Of a DNA stretch of 25,320 nucleotides, positions 1 to 5,490 are shown piece after piece (within the stretch, counting starts at the first letter, position 1; each line of letters begins with the position of its first letter). The stretch lies in the IMG/VR virus record IMGVR_UViG_3300042867_000217, positions 1 through 25,320 of that record; one strand, 5' to 3'. This DNA comes from a virus. Below the pieces are notes generated by a model. It saw only the letters and a program-made list of their open reading frames with translations. It was not told the origin of the DNA and searched no databases. The translations under genes were made by a program, and so were the position numbers.

Positions 1-7
1 AAAAAGA

Positions 8-35
8 TTGACGATACAAAATAAATTTGTATAAT
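8..35 (+). promoter_or_regulatory. sigma70 promoter of the left (early/middle) operon
   Basis: A -35 box TTGACG (8-13) and a perfect -10 box TATAAT (30-35) are separated by 16 bp. Transcription would start near base 42, only about 18 nt before the first ATG at 60. It is the best-matching promoter in the window and should drive the run of overlapping small genes through ninB and ninG. No operator-like repeat is visible, but the window edge cuts off the upstream DNA. Confidence 0.8.
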
Positions 36-59
36 GAAGGTTCAACAACAGGAGATTAC

Positions 60-470
60 ATGACACACGCGAAAGACGAAGCACTGAAACTGGCACTGGA
101 TTGGTACGACAGTGGGCACGAAGACCGTAAGGAATTTCAAGCAATGATTGAAAACTCGCTTGCATCACCTGTGCAGGAGCCTGTGGCGTGGCGCAATGGC
201 GCACTTCGTGTTGGCGAAGCCCTTTGTTCTGTGGGGCCGTTTGGCTACTACGACATGACCGCCGAGCAGTGGCTTGATTGGGCGCTCAGTGTTGTAACCG
301 TTCATGCACCACCCGCAGCACAACGGCAATGGGTTGGGCTGACAAATGAGGAAAGGTTGACAGAAGCCGCAAGGCATTTTGGCGAAATGCACATTGAGAA
401 CTGCGGCCTTGGCAACATCAAAGATTTTGCCCGTGCCCTCGAAGCCAAAATCAAGGAGAAGAACACATGA
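60..470 (+). CDS. Small phage protein of the 'QEPVAW' type, function unknown
   Basis: This gene encodes 136 residues from the ATG at 60, which lies 6 bases after an AGGAG-type ribosome-binding site (about 50-54). An in-frame TTG at 27 would add 11 residues but lies inside the promoter, so it is rejected. The protein has an acidic helical N-terminus, a QEPVAWRNG motif often seen in small proteins of proteobacterial phages, and a C-terminal module (W-V-G-L-T-N-E-E ... L-E-A-K-I-K-E-K-N) that recurs at the end of the next gene's product. It is the first gene of the left operon and overlaps the next start by ATGA. No enzymatic motif is visible. Reading frame and start are well supported; the function is unknown. 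Confidence 0.75.
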   Translation: MTHAKDEALKLALDWYDSGHEDRKEFQAMIENSLASPVQEPVAWRNGALRVGEALCSVGPFGYYDMTAEQWLDWALSVVTVHAPPAAQRQWVGLTNEERLTEAARHFGEMHIENCGLGNIKDFARALEAKIKEKNT

Positions 471-745
471 CCCCCGACATCGCAGACATCATCGCTGGTG
501 AACTTGGCGTCAGCCGTGGCACGGCCTACGACATGATGCGCGAGGCTTTGGCAGATGCATTACCCCTTGACCCCTGCTGTTGGCCCGGTACGAGCTGTAA
601 TGCGCCGAAGCCTTGGGCGGGGCTGACGGATGAGGAAAAGGAAGCCATCTATCGGCAAGCAGATGCTGAAAACTGGCATGACCAGCCGCTGCTTGAGGCA
701 GTCGAGGCCAAGCTAAAAGAAAAGAACTCCAAGGGCCAACCATGA
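467..745 (+). CDS. Small HTH-like phage protein with GLTDEE C-terminal module
   Basis: The product has 92 residues and its start overlaps the preceding stop (ATGA at 467-470), implying coupled translation. The N-terminal 35 residues (pattern I-A-x-x-L-G-V-S-R-G-T-A-Y) read like a helix-turn-helix: a short helix, the G-V-S turn and a recognition helix. Residues from about 48 onward repeat the C-terminal module of the previous product: W-A-G-L-T-D-E-E-K followed by a helix and L-x-x-V-E-A-K-L-K-E-K-N. The pair therefore share a tail joined to different N-termini. DNA binding is inferred from the HTH-like pattern only. Confidence 0.7.
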   Translation: MTPDIADIIAGELGVSRGTAYDMMREALADALPLDPCCWPGTSCNAPKPWAGLTDEEKEAIYRQADAENWHDQPLLEAVEAKLKEKNSKGQP

Positions 746-867
746 AAACCCCCACATGGCCCTTCGCAGTCACTTACCCTGCAACCAAGCCAACACCTTG
801 GACTTCGGCGCAGGTTAAGGAATACAACCAATCCCAGTTGGCAAAGATGCCAGCGGCTCCTTTTTGA
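742..867 (+). CDS. 41-residue hypothetical protein
   Basis: A 41-residue frame begins at an ATGA overlap with the previous stop (742-745) and ends at TGA 865-867, eight bases before the next ATG. The product is rich in Pro, Thr and Trp (starts MKTPTWPFAV) and ends with a short helix (AQVKEYNQSQLAKM). No SD is needed if translation is coupled. Because it is so short, coding status rests on the fit to the operon's overlap pattern. The function is unknown. Confidence 0.5.
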   Translation: MKTPTWPFAVTYPATKPTPWTSAQVKEYNQSQLAKMPAAPF

Positions 868-875
868 GGTGAGAC

Positions 876-1079
876 ATGAACCAAATTGCAACAGTCGAGC
901 GATTACTCAAGCGCAAAAAAGGCGTAACAGCTTTTGAAATAATCATGGAGGCTCGGACAGTCTGCCCACATAAGCGGATGAGCGAACTGAAAGACAGGGG
1001 CTGGACGATCACGAAAACGAAGGTGTTTGGGAAGTCGTACCACCGATATTTTGGGCAAGCGCCGAAGGTGGGCAAATGA
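876..1079 (+). CDS. Small helix-turn-helix protein (HTH_39-like)
   Basis: This gene encodes 67 residues. The ATG at 876 follows a GAGGTGAG ribosome-binding site. The fold reads as a winged HTH: a first helix (T-V-E-R-L-L-K-R-K-K-G), a second (V-T-A-F-E-I-I-M-E-A) and a third with the pattern R-M-S-E-L-K-D-R-G-W-T-I, then a basic Lys/Tyr/Arg-rich wing. The 'x-R-M-S-E-L-K-x-R-G' segment is typical of small phage helix-turn-helix proteins of the HTH_39 type that act on template or operator DNA. The stop overlaps the next start (ATGA at 1076). The specific target is unknown. Confidence 0.65.
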   Translation: MNQIATVERLLKRKKGVTAFEIIMEARTVCPHKRMSELKDRGWTITKTKVFGKSYHRYFGQAPKVGK

Positions 1080-1294
1080 CCTGCAAACGCATACCAAACG
1101 GCATTGTTTGCGTGAACCCGTGGGCGCGGTTCCATGTTGGCAAGCGGTACATTTGGATGGAGTACCACTCATACGGTGGCCCGACATTCTTTACTGACCG
1201 CGCTTGCACCAAGGTTTATGAGCCAAAACTAAAAGACCCAGTTTGGCCCGTTTTCCAAAAATGGCACGATAAACACGTAGCGCCGAAAGTCTGA
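1076..1294 (+). CDS. Conserved-looking small phage protein, function unknown
   Basis: The 72-residue product starts at an ATGA overlap with the previous gene. It is rich in aromatic and basic residues (a WARFHVGKRYIWMEYHSYGGP stretch) with two cysteines near the N-terminus and one in the middle, suggesting a compact beta-rich fold rather than a membrane protein. There is no signal peptide and no recognisable catalytic motif. It sits between an HTH protein and two zinc-ribbon-like micro-genes, so a role in DNA metabolism or takeover is possible but not shown. Confidence 0.65.
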   Translation: MTCKRIPNGIVCVNPWARFHVGKRYIWMEYHSYGGPTFFTDRACTKVYEPKLKDPVWPVFQKWHDKHVAPKV

Positions 1295-1295
1295 G

Positions 1296-1427
1296 ATGAT
1301 AAAAATTAAACAATGGGTCAAGCAATTTTGGTGCGCGGCTGTTTACGGCCATAAACACGGCAAGCACATCGGCAATCTTCAGTATGAATGTACAAAATGC
1401 AAAAAAACTACATTTCTATTTTTTTGA
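1296..1427 (+). CDS. 43-residue His/Cys-rich micro-protein (possible zinc binder)
   Basis: This frame starts one base after the previous stop (TGA 1292-1294, ATG 1296) and encodes 43 residues. It carries an H-K-H-G-K-H cluster followed by C-T-K-C, a plausible zinc-binding layout. The 3' part overlaps the next ORF by 40 bases in the -1 frame. The end is unusual: it runs through A7 (1401-1407) and T7 (1419-1425) tracts before the TGA, both of which can favour slippage. No strong SD is present, so expression would depend on coupling. Confidence 0.45.
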   Translation: MIKIKQWVKQFWCAAVYGHKHGKHIGNLQYECTKCKKTTFLFF

Positions 1428-1645
1428 GCTGGTTCGGTGTCAAGTTAAAAAAGCACAGACACGATTGGGAAACCGTGGCAGAAAACCGTTGGTGTTTGCC
1501 GACAAAACAGGTTTGCAAATGCGGCTTAAAGCGTCACGTAGAGACACACCCAGACAGGATGCTTTATAGGTGGGAGCGTTCTGATGGTGATGTTGGCCCG
1601 TGGCTAAGAATGGTTGACGGCCAAGCGCCGAAGGGGATGAAATGA
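1388..1645 (+). CDS. Small zinc-ribbon-like phage protein
   Basis: This ORF has 85 codons. The true start is uncertain: ATG 1388 or ATG 1397 (82 residues), neither with a clear SD. The centre resembles a small zinc-ribbon family of phage proteins: H-R-H-D-W, then C-L-P-T-K-Q-V-C-K-C-G-L-K-R-H, giving His/Cys ligands spaced for one zinc ion. The C-terminal third is Trp/Asp-rich. The preceding micro-ORF overlaps it in another frame and has its own His/Cys cluster, so the two may be paralogues or joined by -1 frameshifting. The stop overlaps the next start (ATGA 1642-1645), which supports the frame. Confidence 0.6.
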   Translation: MYKMQKNYISIFLSWFGVKLKKHRHDWETVAENRWCLPTKQVCKCGLKRHVETHPDRMLYRWERSDGDVGPWLRMVDGQAPKGMK

Positions 1646-1902
1646 CTAAAGATGAAGTTTTGAGCATGGCAATGAAGTCGGGCATTGTCTACAACCAGTC
1701 TCTTAACGAATTTCACACGCCTTTTTCTGATGGCGTTTACTTGGACGATTTGGCAGATTTTGCCGCTTTGGTAGCCGAAAAGGAGCGAGCAAAAATCGTA
1801 ACCTTGCTCAAAGGCAGTCTTGACGAAGATGACGATGCCGATTTGTGGTATTTGGCTATTAAATGCATGATTGAAAAGATCGAGAAAGTCGATGCAGCGT
1901 GA
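1642..1902 (+). CDS. Small acidic phage protein, function unknown
   Basis: The 86-residue product starts at an ATGA overlap after an AAGGGG-type SD (about 1630-1636). It is acidic, with a D-E-D-D-D-A-D run near residue 64, and largely helical. The centre (L-A-D-F-A-A-L-V-A-E-K-E-R-A-K-I) matches a helix pattern common in phage accessory proteins found near recombination genes. It ends with a GTGA overlap into ninB, tying its expression to ninB. No enzymatic residues are recognisable. Confidence 0.7.
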   Translation: MTKDEVLSMAMKSGIVYNQSLNEFHTPFSDGVYLDDLADFAALVAEKERAKIVTLLKGSLDEDDDADLWYLAIKCMIEKIEKVDAA

Positions 1903-2270
1903 AAACCTTTGTCCTAGTCCACCACCAAGCCCGTTTAAACGCTCTGGAAGCCGTTAAAAACGCACCGGATGGGTGGATGGTGCAGGTCAAGGAAAAAACC
2001 CGTTCAATCGAGGCAAACGCGAGATATTGGGGCAATGGAATCTTGGCTCAGATCGCCGATCAAGTCGTGATGAACGGGAGGAAATACAGCGCCGAGGTTT
2101 GGCATGAGCAGTTCAAACAGTTGTTTCTCGGGGTGGAGGAACTGCCAAGCGGTCAGGTGATTGGCAAAAGTAGCGCCAAGCTGGGGGTGAAGGCGTTTTC
2201 AGAATTTACCGAGCAGGTGGAGTCGTATGCTGTTACTTCGCTTGGTGTTGTTTTTAAGGATGGGCCATGA
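1899..2270 (+). CDS. ninB: NinB family recombination protein (lambda Orf-like)
   Basis: The 123-residue product starts at GTG 1899 in a GTGA overlap with the previous stop. Family-like features are the segment K-T-R-S-I-E-A-N-A-R-Y-W (34-44), the helix I-A-D-Q-V-V-M-N-G-R-K-Y-S-A-E-V-W-H-E-Q-F-K (52-73) and L-G-V-E-E-L-P-S-G at about 77-85. Lambda NinB (Orf) is a recombination mediator that binds single-stranded DNA and SSB and helps load the annealing protein, replacing RecFOR. The protein is slightly shorter than lambda Orf (about 146 residues). It overlaps ninG by ATGA, as expected for a nin-type recombination pair. The family call is confident from pattern and context. Confidence 0.88.
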   Translation: MKTFVLVHHQARLNALEAVKNAPDGWMVQVKEKTRSIEANARYWGNGILAQIADQVVMNGRKYSAEVWHEQFKQLFLGVEELPSGQVIGKSSAKLGVKAFSEFTEQVESYAVTSLGVVFKDGP

Positions 2271-2827
2271 AGCCCAAAAAGTGCAAGCATTGCGGCGAGA
2301 CATTCACCCCCTCAAGGTCTATGCAACAGGCTTGCTCCATCTTTTGCGCTGTTGCTTTGGTGGAAAAGCTAAACCAGAAACGTGCGGCAAAGTCTGAGCG
2401 CCAGGACAAGAAGGCGGTGCGGGAAAAGCTGGACGCGATGAAAACAAAGCCTGAGTTGCTGAAACTCGCGCAAATAGCGTTCAACTCCTTTATCAGGGCT
2501 AGGGATGCAGACAAACCCTGTATCTGTTGCGGCAAACCATTGAACACAGGCCCAAACAGCTTTGATGCAGGCCACTACCGTTCGGTGGGTTCAGCGCCAC
2601 ACCTGCGCTTTGTGGAAAACAACGTACACGGGCAAACCAAGTATTGCAACAACCATTTGGGCGGGAACCATGTCGAGTACCGTAAGGGCTTGATTGAGCG
2701 CATAGGCTTAGAAGCTGTCGAGGCACTAGAGGCCGACCAAACCCCAAGGAAATACACGCATGACGAACTGAGGGACTTGGCCGCAAGCTATCGGGCTAAG
2801 TTGAGAGAGCTAAAAAAAGGGCAATAA
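2267..2827 (+). CDS. ninG: NinG family recombination endonuclease (lambda Rap-like)
   Basis: The 186-residue product begins with ATGA overlapping ninB. The N-terminal zinc-finger-like motif is C6-x2-C9 ... C23-x3-C27. A basic helical linker follows (about 36-75). The C-terminal HNH-like core includes C85-I-C87-C88, D100-A-G-H103, N118/N119-x-H121, C127, H130 and N134, closing with a Lys/Arg-rich helix. Lambda NinG (Rap) is a structure-specific nuclease that cleaves D-loops and Holliday junctions. All expected metal-binding residues appear intact. It is the last gene of the left operon and is followed by a promoter and a 275-base non-coding stretch. Confidence 0.92.
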   Translation: MKPKKCKHCGETFTPSRSMQQACSIFCAVALVEKLNQKRAAKSERQDKKAVREKLDAMKTKPELLKLAQIAFNSFIRARDADKPCICCGKPLNTGPNSFDAGHYRSVGSAPHLRFVENNVHGQTKYCNNHLGGNHVEYRKGLIERIGLEAVEALEADQTPRKYTHDELRDLAASYRAKLRELKKGQ

Positions 2828-2829
2828 TT

Positions 2830-2859
2830 TTGCACAAGAGCGCAAAACTTTGTTATACT
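2830..2859 (+). promoter_or_regulatory. sigma70-like promoter upstream of a structured leader RNA
   Basis: A -35 box TTGCAC (2830-2835) and a -10 box TATACT (2854-2859) are separated by 18 bp, immediately after the ninG stop. The predicted start (about 2866) coincides with the first base of a long inverted repeat, so the transcript would begin with its own terminal helix. The position after ninG and before packaging genes matches the place of the lambda late promoter. A Q-type regulator gene is not visible. Confidence 0.6.
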
Positions 2860-2865
2860 TAAGCA

Positions 2866-3003
2866 CCGTCAAGAATGAAGATTGGCAGGTATGAAGTCGG
2901 TCAGTGGAAGTCTCTGGTGTCACTTGTTGCAACAACACACTAAACGACCTTAATCCCGATGCTCTGTGCGGATCGCAACCGCAACAATCTTCATCCTTGA
3001 CGG
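2866..3003 (+). ncRNA. Candidate structured non-coding RNA or regulatory leader closed by a 19-position helix
   Basis: Bases 2866-2884 are complementary to 2985-3003 at 18 of 19 positions (one A-C mismatch at 2874/2995). Inside, further pairings can be drawn: 2899-2902 with 2946-2949 (GGUC/GACC), 2903-2906 with 2921-2924 (AGUG/CACU), 2925-2928 with 2934-2937 (UGUU/AACA) and 2967-2971 with 2979-2983 (UGCGG/CCGCA, 7-nt loop). The result is a multibranched RNA of about 138 nt beginning at the predicted promoter start. A 20-codon frame (2891-2953) exists inside but its AGG is too close to the ATG to be a good SD. I do not recognise the family; a put-like antitermination leader or lambda 6S-like RNA are hypotheses only. 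Confidence 0.55.
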
Positions 3004-3046
3004 GTAAGGTGTTAGCGACCTTGCAACCTCAACCGACCTTATGGTC
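2945..3046 (+). repeat. Three CGACCTT repeats and downstream hairpins in the leader
   Basis: The heptamer CGACCTT occurs at 2945-2951, 3016-3022 and 3034-3040. The second lies in a hairpin (3004-3010 with 3018-3024, GUAAGGU/ACCUUGC with one G-U pair); the third is part of a GACC-UUAU-GGUC hairpin (3035-3046). The AAGGU arm at 3006-3010 can also pair with ACCUU at 3036-3040, so alternative folds are possible. The remainder of the gap (3047-3093) shows no clear element apart from the ribosome-binding site for the next gene. Confidence 0.5.
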
Positions 3047-3103
3047 AAGTGGGCAAACAAAAACAGTGCTTTATCTGGCCGTCAATCAACAAAAGGAGAA
3101 GAT

Positions 3104-3295
3104 ATGTTAGATATGTTTTTTGCAATTTTTTTTATTATGGTTATCGCTCTCAGCGTGGCCGCAGGTATGTACGCAAGCCGCCTGAAGCGCAGCCCAATTG
3201 GATGGGGATTAGTAGCGTTCTTTTTAAGCCCTTTTGTGGCGTTCTTGTTCTTGTTAGCCTTGGGTGAGGTTAAGTCAAAAGAGGTGCAACGATGA
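3104..3295 (+). CDS. Small two-helix membrane protein
   Basis: The 63-residue product starts at ATG 3104, preceded by AAGGAGAAGAT, the best SD in the area; longer in-frame starts at 3041 are rejected. The sequence has two hydrophobic helices (about residues 3-24 and 33-54) separated by a short basic turn (S-R-L-K-R-S-P), with a charged C-terminus. Small size and two helices would also suit a holin or an inner-membrane exclusion protein, but the lysis-gene neighbourhood is elsewhere and no family is recognised. Its stop overlaps the next start (ATGA 3292-3295). Confidence 0.7.
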   Translation: MLDMFFAIFFIMVIALSVAAGMYASRLKRSPIGWGLVAFFLSPFVAFLFLLALGEVKSKEVQR

Positions 3296-3471
3296 GCGAA
3301 GAGGCAGACGTCTGGATAAACTGGACTGGTGACGCTTGCCCTGTCCCTCAAGACACAATGGTCGAGGTGATTTTGCGGGATGGTGAGCAAGCCAAAGACA
3401 CTGCTGATTGCTTTTACTGGACTGATTGCGCTAGAGGCAAAGACGTCATTGGATACCGAGTAATCAAATGA
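3292..3471 (+). CDS. 59-residue phage protein of the 'ECPV-VEV-YRV' type
   Basis: This gene starts with an ATGA overlap and a good SD (GAGGTG, 5 bases upstream) and encodes 59 residues. The pattern W-I-N-W-T-G-D-A-C-P-V-P, then V-E-V-I-L-R-D-G, then D-x-x-G-Y-R-V-I-K matches a small beta-rich family widespread in tailed phages and prophages with no assigned function. The acidic N-terminus and Cys/Trp-rich middle are visible. Its last codons overlap the -35 region of the next promoter. Confidence 0.75.
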   Translation: MSEEADVWINWTGDACPVPQDTMVEVILRDGEQAKDTADCFYWTDCARGKDVIGYRVIK

Positions 3472-3511
3472 CCCTAAATAACAAAACCTAATATAATTCG
3501 CACATCTTAGG
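3468..3511 (+). promoter_or_regulatory. Promoter with flanking repeats upstream of terS
   Basis: A perfect TATAAT (3492-3497) has a partial -35 (ATGACC, 3468-3473, 4 of 6) at 18 bp. The -10 box is flanked by the inverted repeat CCTAA (3487-3491) and TTAGG (3507-3511), with an additional direct copy CCTAA at 3473-3477, 14 bp upstream. This layout could be a binding site for a regulator of packaging and structural genes. Such short repeats can occur by chance. Confidence 0.55.
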
Positions 3512-3530
3512 CTAACCCGAGGATATGAGA

Positions 3531-3953
3531 ATGTTCAATCAAGACAAAGCTGACGAAATCTGCATCATGCTAGAGGATGGTGCTAGCCTACGCAAAGCCG
3601 CTGAATCAGTAGGCGAATCAGCTAGAACCGTACTCAATTGGACTAAATCCAATCCTGAGTTCCTTACACAATACACGCGAAGCCGTGAAATTGGCTATTT
3701 GCAATTGGCCGATTCCATCCTCAATATCGCTGATGAAACAGAGGTAGAGGCTAAATATGATGGTGACGATGTACGCCTAGACCTCAGTGCTACGGCTGTG
3801 GCTCGAAACCGTCTCAGGGTGGATACACGCAAGTGGATGCTGTCCAAGATGTTGCCCAAAATCTACGGGGACAAGTTAGAGCTTTCTGGCGACCAACAAA
3901 ACCCATTGCTGATTGGCTCCATTAAGCGGGTCATCGTAGACCCTAAAAAGTAA
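3531..3953 (+). CDS. terS: Terminase small subunit
   Basis: The small terminase recognises phage DNA and regulates the packaging motor. The 140-residue product starts at ATG 3531, 8 bases after the GAGG at 3519-3522; an ATG at 3525 is in frame but only 2 bases from that SD. The N-terminus has a helix-turn-helix (D-E-I-C-I-M-L-E-D-G-A-S-L-R-K-A-A ... R-T-V-L-N-W). The middle is helical, for oligomerisation, and the C-terminal part contains K-M-L-P-K-I-Y-G-D-K, a sequence characteristic of Sf6-type and related small terminases. The C-terminal tail is basic. The stop shares a base with the terL start (TAATG). Confidence 0.88.
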   Translation: MFNQDKADEICIMLEDGASLRKAAESVGESARTVLNWTKSNPEFLTQYTRSREIGYLQLADSILNIADETEVEAKYDGDDVRLDLSATAVARNRLRVDTRKWMLSKMLPKIYGDKLELSGDQQNPLLIGSIKRVIVDPKK

Positions 3954-5311
3954 TGCAAGCACTGGAAATCGCAACCCCTAGATGGGCTGCTGATTATTTT
4001 GAGCCTGCACGGTACAAATTTGCATACGGTGGCCGTGGCTCTGGAAAGTCGCACTTTTTTGGCGAATACATCATTGAGGCCCACGCCATTGACCAGAATG
4101 AAAGTACTGTATGTGTGCGCCAAGTGCAAAAGTCGCTAGATCAGTCCGTAAAAAAGCTGCTTGAGCAAAAGATTGAAAAGCTAAACGCTGGCTATTACTT
4201 TGAAGTTCAAGACGCCAAGATTTTATCGACCAATGGCACTGGAATCATTACGTTCCAAGGTATGCAGAACCACACGGCTGATTCTGTTAAGTCGCTTGAG
4301 GGCTACAAACGTGCTTGGGTAGAGGAAGCGCAAACTTTAAGCGGTTACAGCCTTGAGTTATTGCGCCCGACAATCCGCATCCCAGATTCTGAGCTTTTGT
4401 TTAGCTGGAACCCCAGATACAAAACTGACCCCGTAGATGTGTTTTTCCGCGGCAAGAACAAGCCTCAAAACGCTATTGGGCGCATGGTCAATTGGCGTGA
4501 TAACCCTTGGTTCCCTGATGTGCTTCGGCAAGAGATGGAGCAGGATTACAGAACCGACCCAGATAGAGCCGCCCATATTTGGGAGGGGGCTTATGGCTCG
4601 TCACAAGGCGCTATTCTTGCTCGATGGGTGGGGAAGGCTGAGAGAGATAAGCGCATCCATAACGATGTGGTGTATGACCCTGATGGGATGCCTATTGAGG
4701 TATCGGCTGACTTAGGTTTTAGGGACACAGCATCATTTTGGTATTGGCAACGTGTGCCAGGCGGTGTGAACGTCCTGAAATACGATGGGGATAACGGGCT
4801 AGACGCTGATGAGTGGATTCCCCGCATCCAAGACAATATAAGGCAGCTAGGGGCCAAGCAAGTGGGCAAGGTGTGGCTACCCCACGACTCAAGGGCTAAG
4901 ACCTTCCAATCGCGCCATACAACGATGGAGCGGTTCATCACGGCTTTCGGGGCTAGTTATGTGGGCTTAGTGCCTCAGTCCAAGAAGCAAGATCAGATCA
5001 GCGCGGCCCGTGAGGTGATAGATAGGTGCGCCTTTAACGCTCAACTGTGCGAGGCTGGATTAGACGGCTTAAGGGCATGGGAGTTTCTGTATTCTGAGGA
5101 TAATGGCGTTTTTAGCCGTGAACCAAACCACAATTGGGCGTCCCATCCGTCCGATGCGTTTGCTTACGGCTGTCAGGTAATGCAGGAACATAAGCCCAAA
5201 ATTGACGAAAAAATGGACAAATGGGCCATAAAAGGGCAAAATAATCGCATTATTACGGCTCCACTGGACGACCTGTGGAAAGAATCCCCCCGAAGGAATG
5301 AGCGCATATGA
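3953..5311 (+). CDS. terL: Terminase large subunit (ATPase-nuclease)
   Basis: The large terminase pumps DNA into the prohead and cuts it. The 452-residue product resembles the PBSX/Terminase_3 group. Walker A is GGRGSGKS (26-33), the Walker B/catalytic segment R-A-W-V-E-E-A-Q (120-127) and the coupling motif F-S-W-N-P (150-154). The RNase H-like nuclease has three candidate metal ligands: D253 (in A-D-L-G), D312 (in H-D-S-R) and D401 (in H-P-S-D-A). Length is normal and all motifs are intact. The start overlaps the terS stop by one base; the stop overlaps the next start by ATGA. Confidence 0.96.
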   Translation: MQALEIATPRWAADYFEPARYKFAYGGRGSGKSHFFGEYIIEAHAIDQNESTVCVRQVQKSLDQSVKKLLEQKIEKLNAGYYFEVQDAKILSTNGTGIITFQGMQNHTADSVKSLEGYKRAWVEEAQTLSGYSLELLRPTIRIPDSELLFSWNPRYKTDPVDVFFRGKNKPQNAIGRMVNWRDNPWFPDVLRQEMEQDYRTDPDRAAHIWEGAYGSSQGAILARWVGKAERDKRIHNDVVYDPDGMPIEVSADLGFRDTASFWYWQRVPGGVNVLKYDGDNGLDADEWIPRIQDNIRQLGAKQVGKVWLPHDSRAKTFQSRHTTMERFITAFGASYVGLVPQSKKQDQISAAREVIDRCAFNAQLCEAGLDGLRAWEFLYSEDNGVFSREPNHNWASHPSDAFAYGCQVMQEHKPKIDEKMDKWAIKGQNNRIITAPLDDLWKESPRRNERI

Positions 5312-5490
5312 ACGCAGAGCCAACCAAGCATTTTGCAATTCCACCATATAAAGCGGCTGATTACGGCCAATGGGCAGGTGTTGAGAATGCTCAAGGGTTT
5401 AACTGCCTGTCGTTCCCTGACAAACCGGGTGCTAAGTTCACCACACTGGAACACGCCGAAGCGATTGCTAAAGAATGGAACAAGCAATGA
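5308..5490 (+). CDS. 60-residue phage protein between terL and portal
   Basis: The 60-residue product starts at ATGA overlapping the terL stop, with an AAGGA about 12 bases upstream. It is compact and soluble: W-A-G-V-E-N-A-Q-G-F-N-C-L-S-F-P-D, then a C-terminal helix H-A-E-A-I-A-K-E-W-N. Such small proteins with a terminal 'A-x-x-I-A-x-x-W-N' helix recur in phage genomes with unknown roles. Its stop overlaps the likely portal start by ATGA, so it is translated between the two packaging proteins. Confidence 0.7.
   Translation: MNAEPTKHFAIPPYKAADYGQWAGVENAQGFNCLSFPDKPGAKFTTLEHAEAIAKEWNKQ

Noticed and set aside
2891-2953. 20-codon leader peptide inside the structured RNA
   Set aside because: The AGG is directly against the ATG, too close for normal initiation. 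It is kept only as a note because leader peptides can regulate such RNAs.
2904-3110. Rightward 68-codon ORF in the leader
   Set aside because: It uses a GTG start without an SD, has low-complexity Ser/Gln/Thr content and overlaps the 3104 gene, which has a strong SD; the region is better explained as structured RNA.
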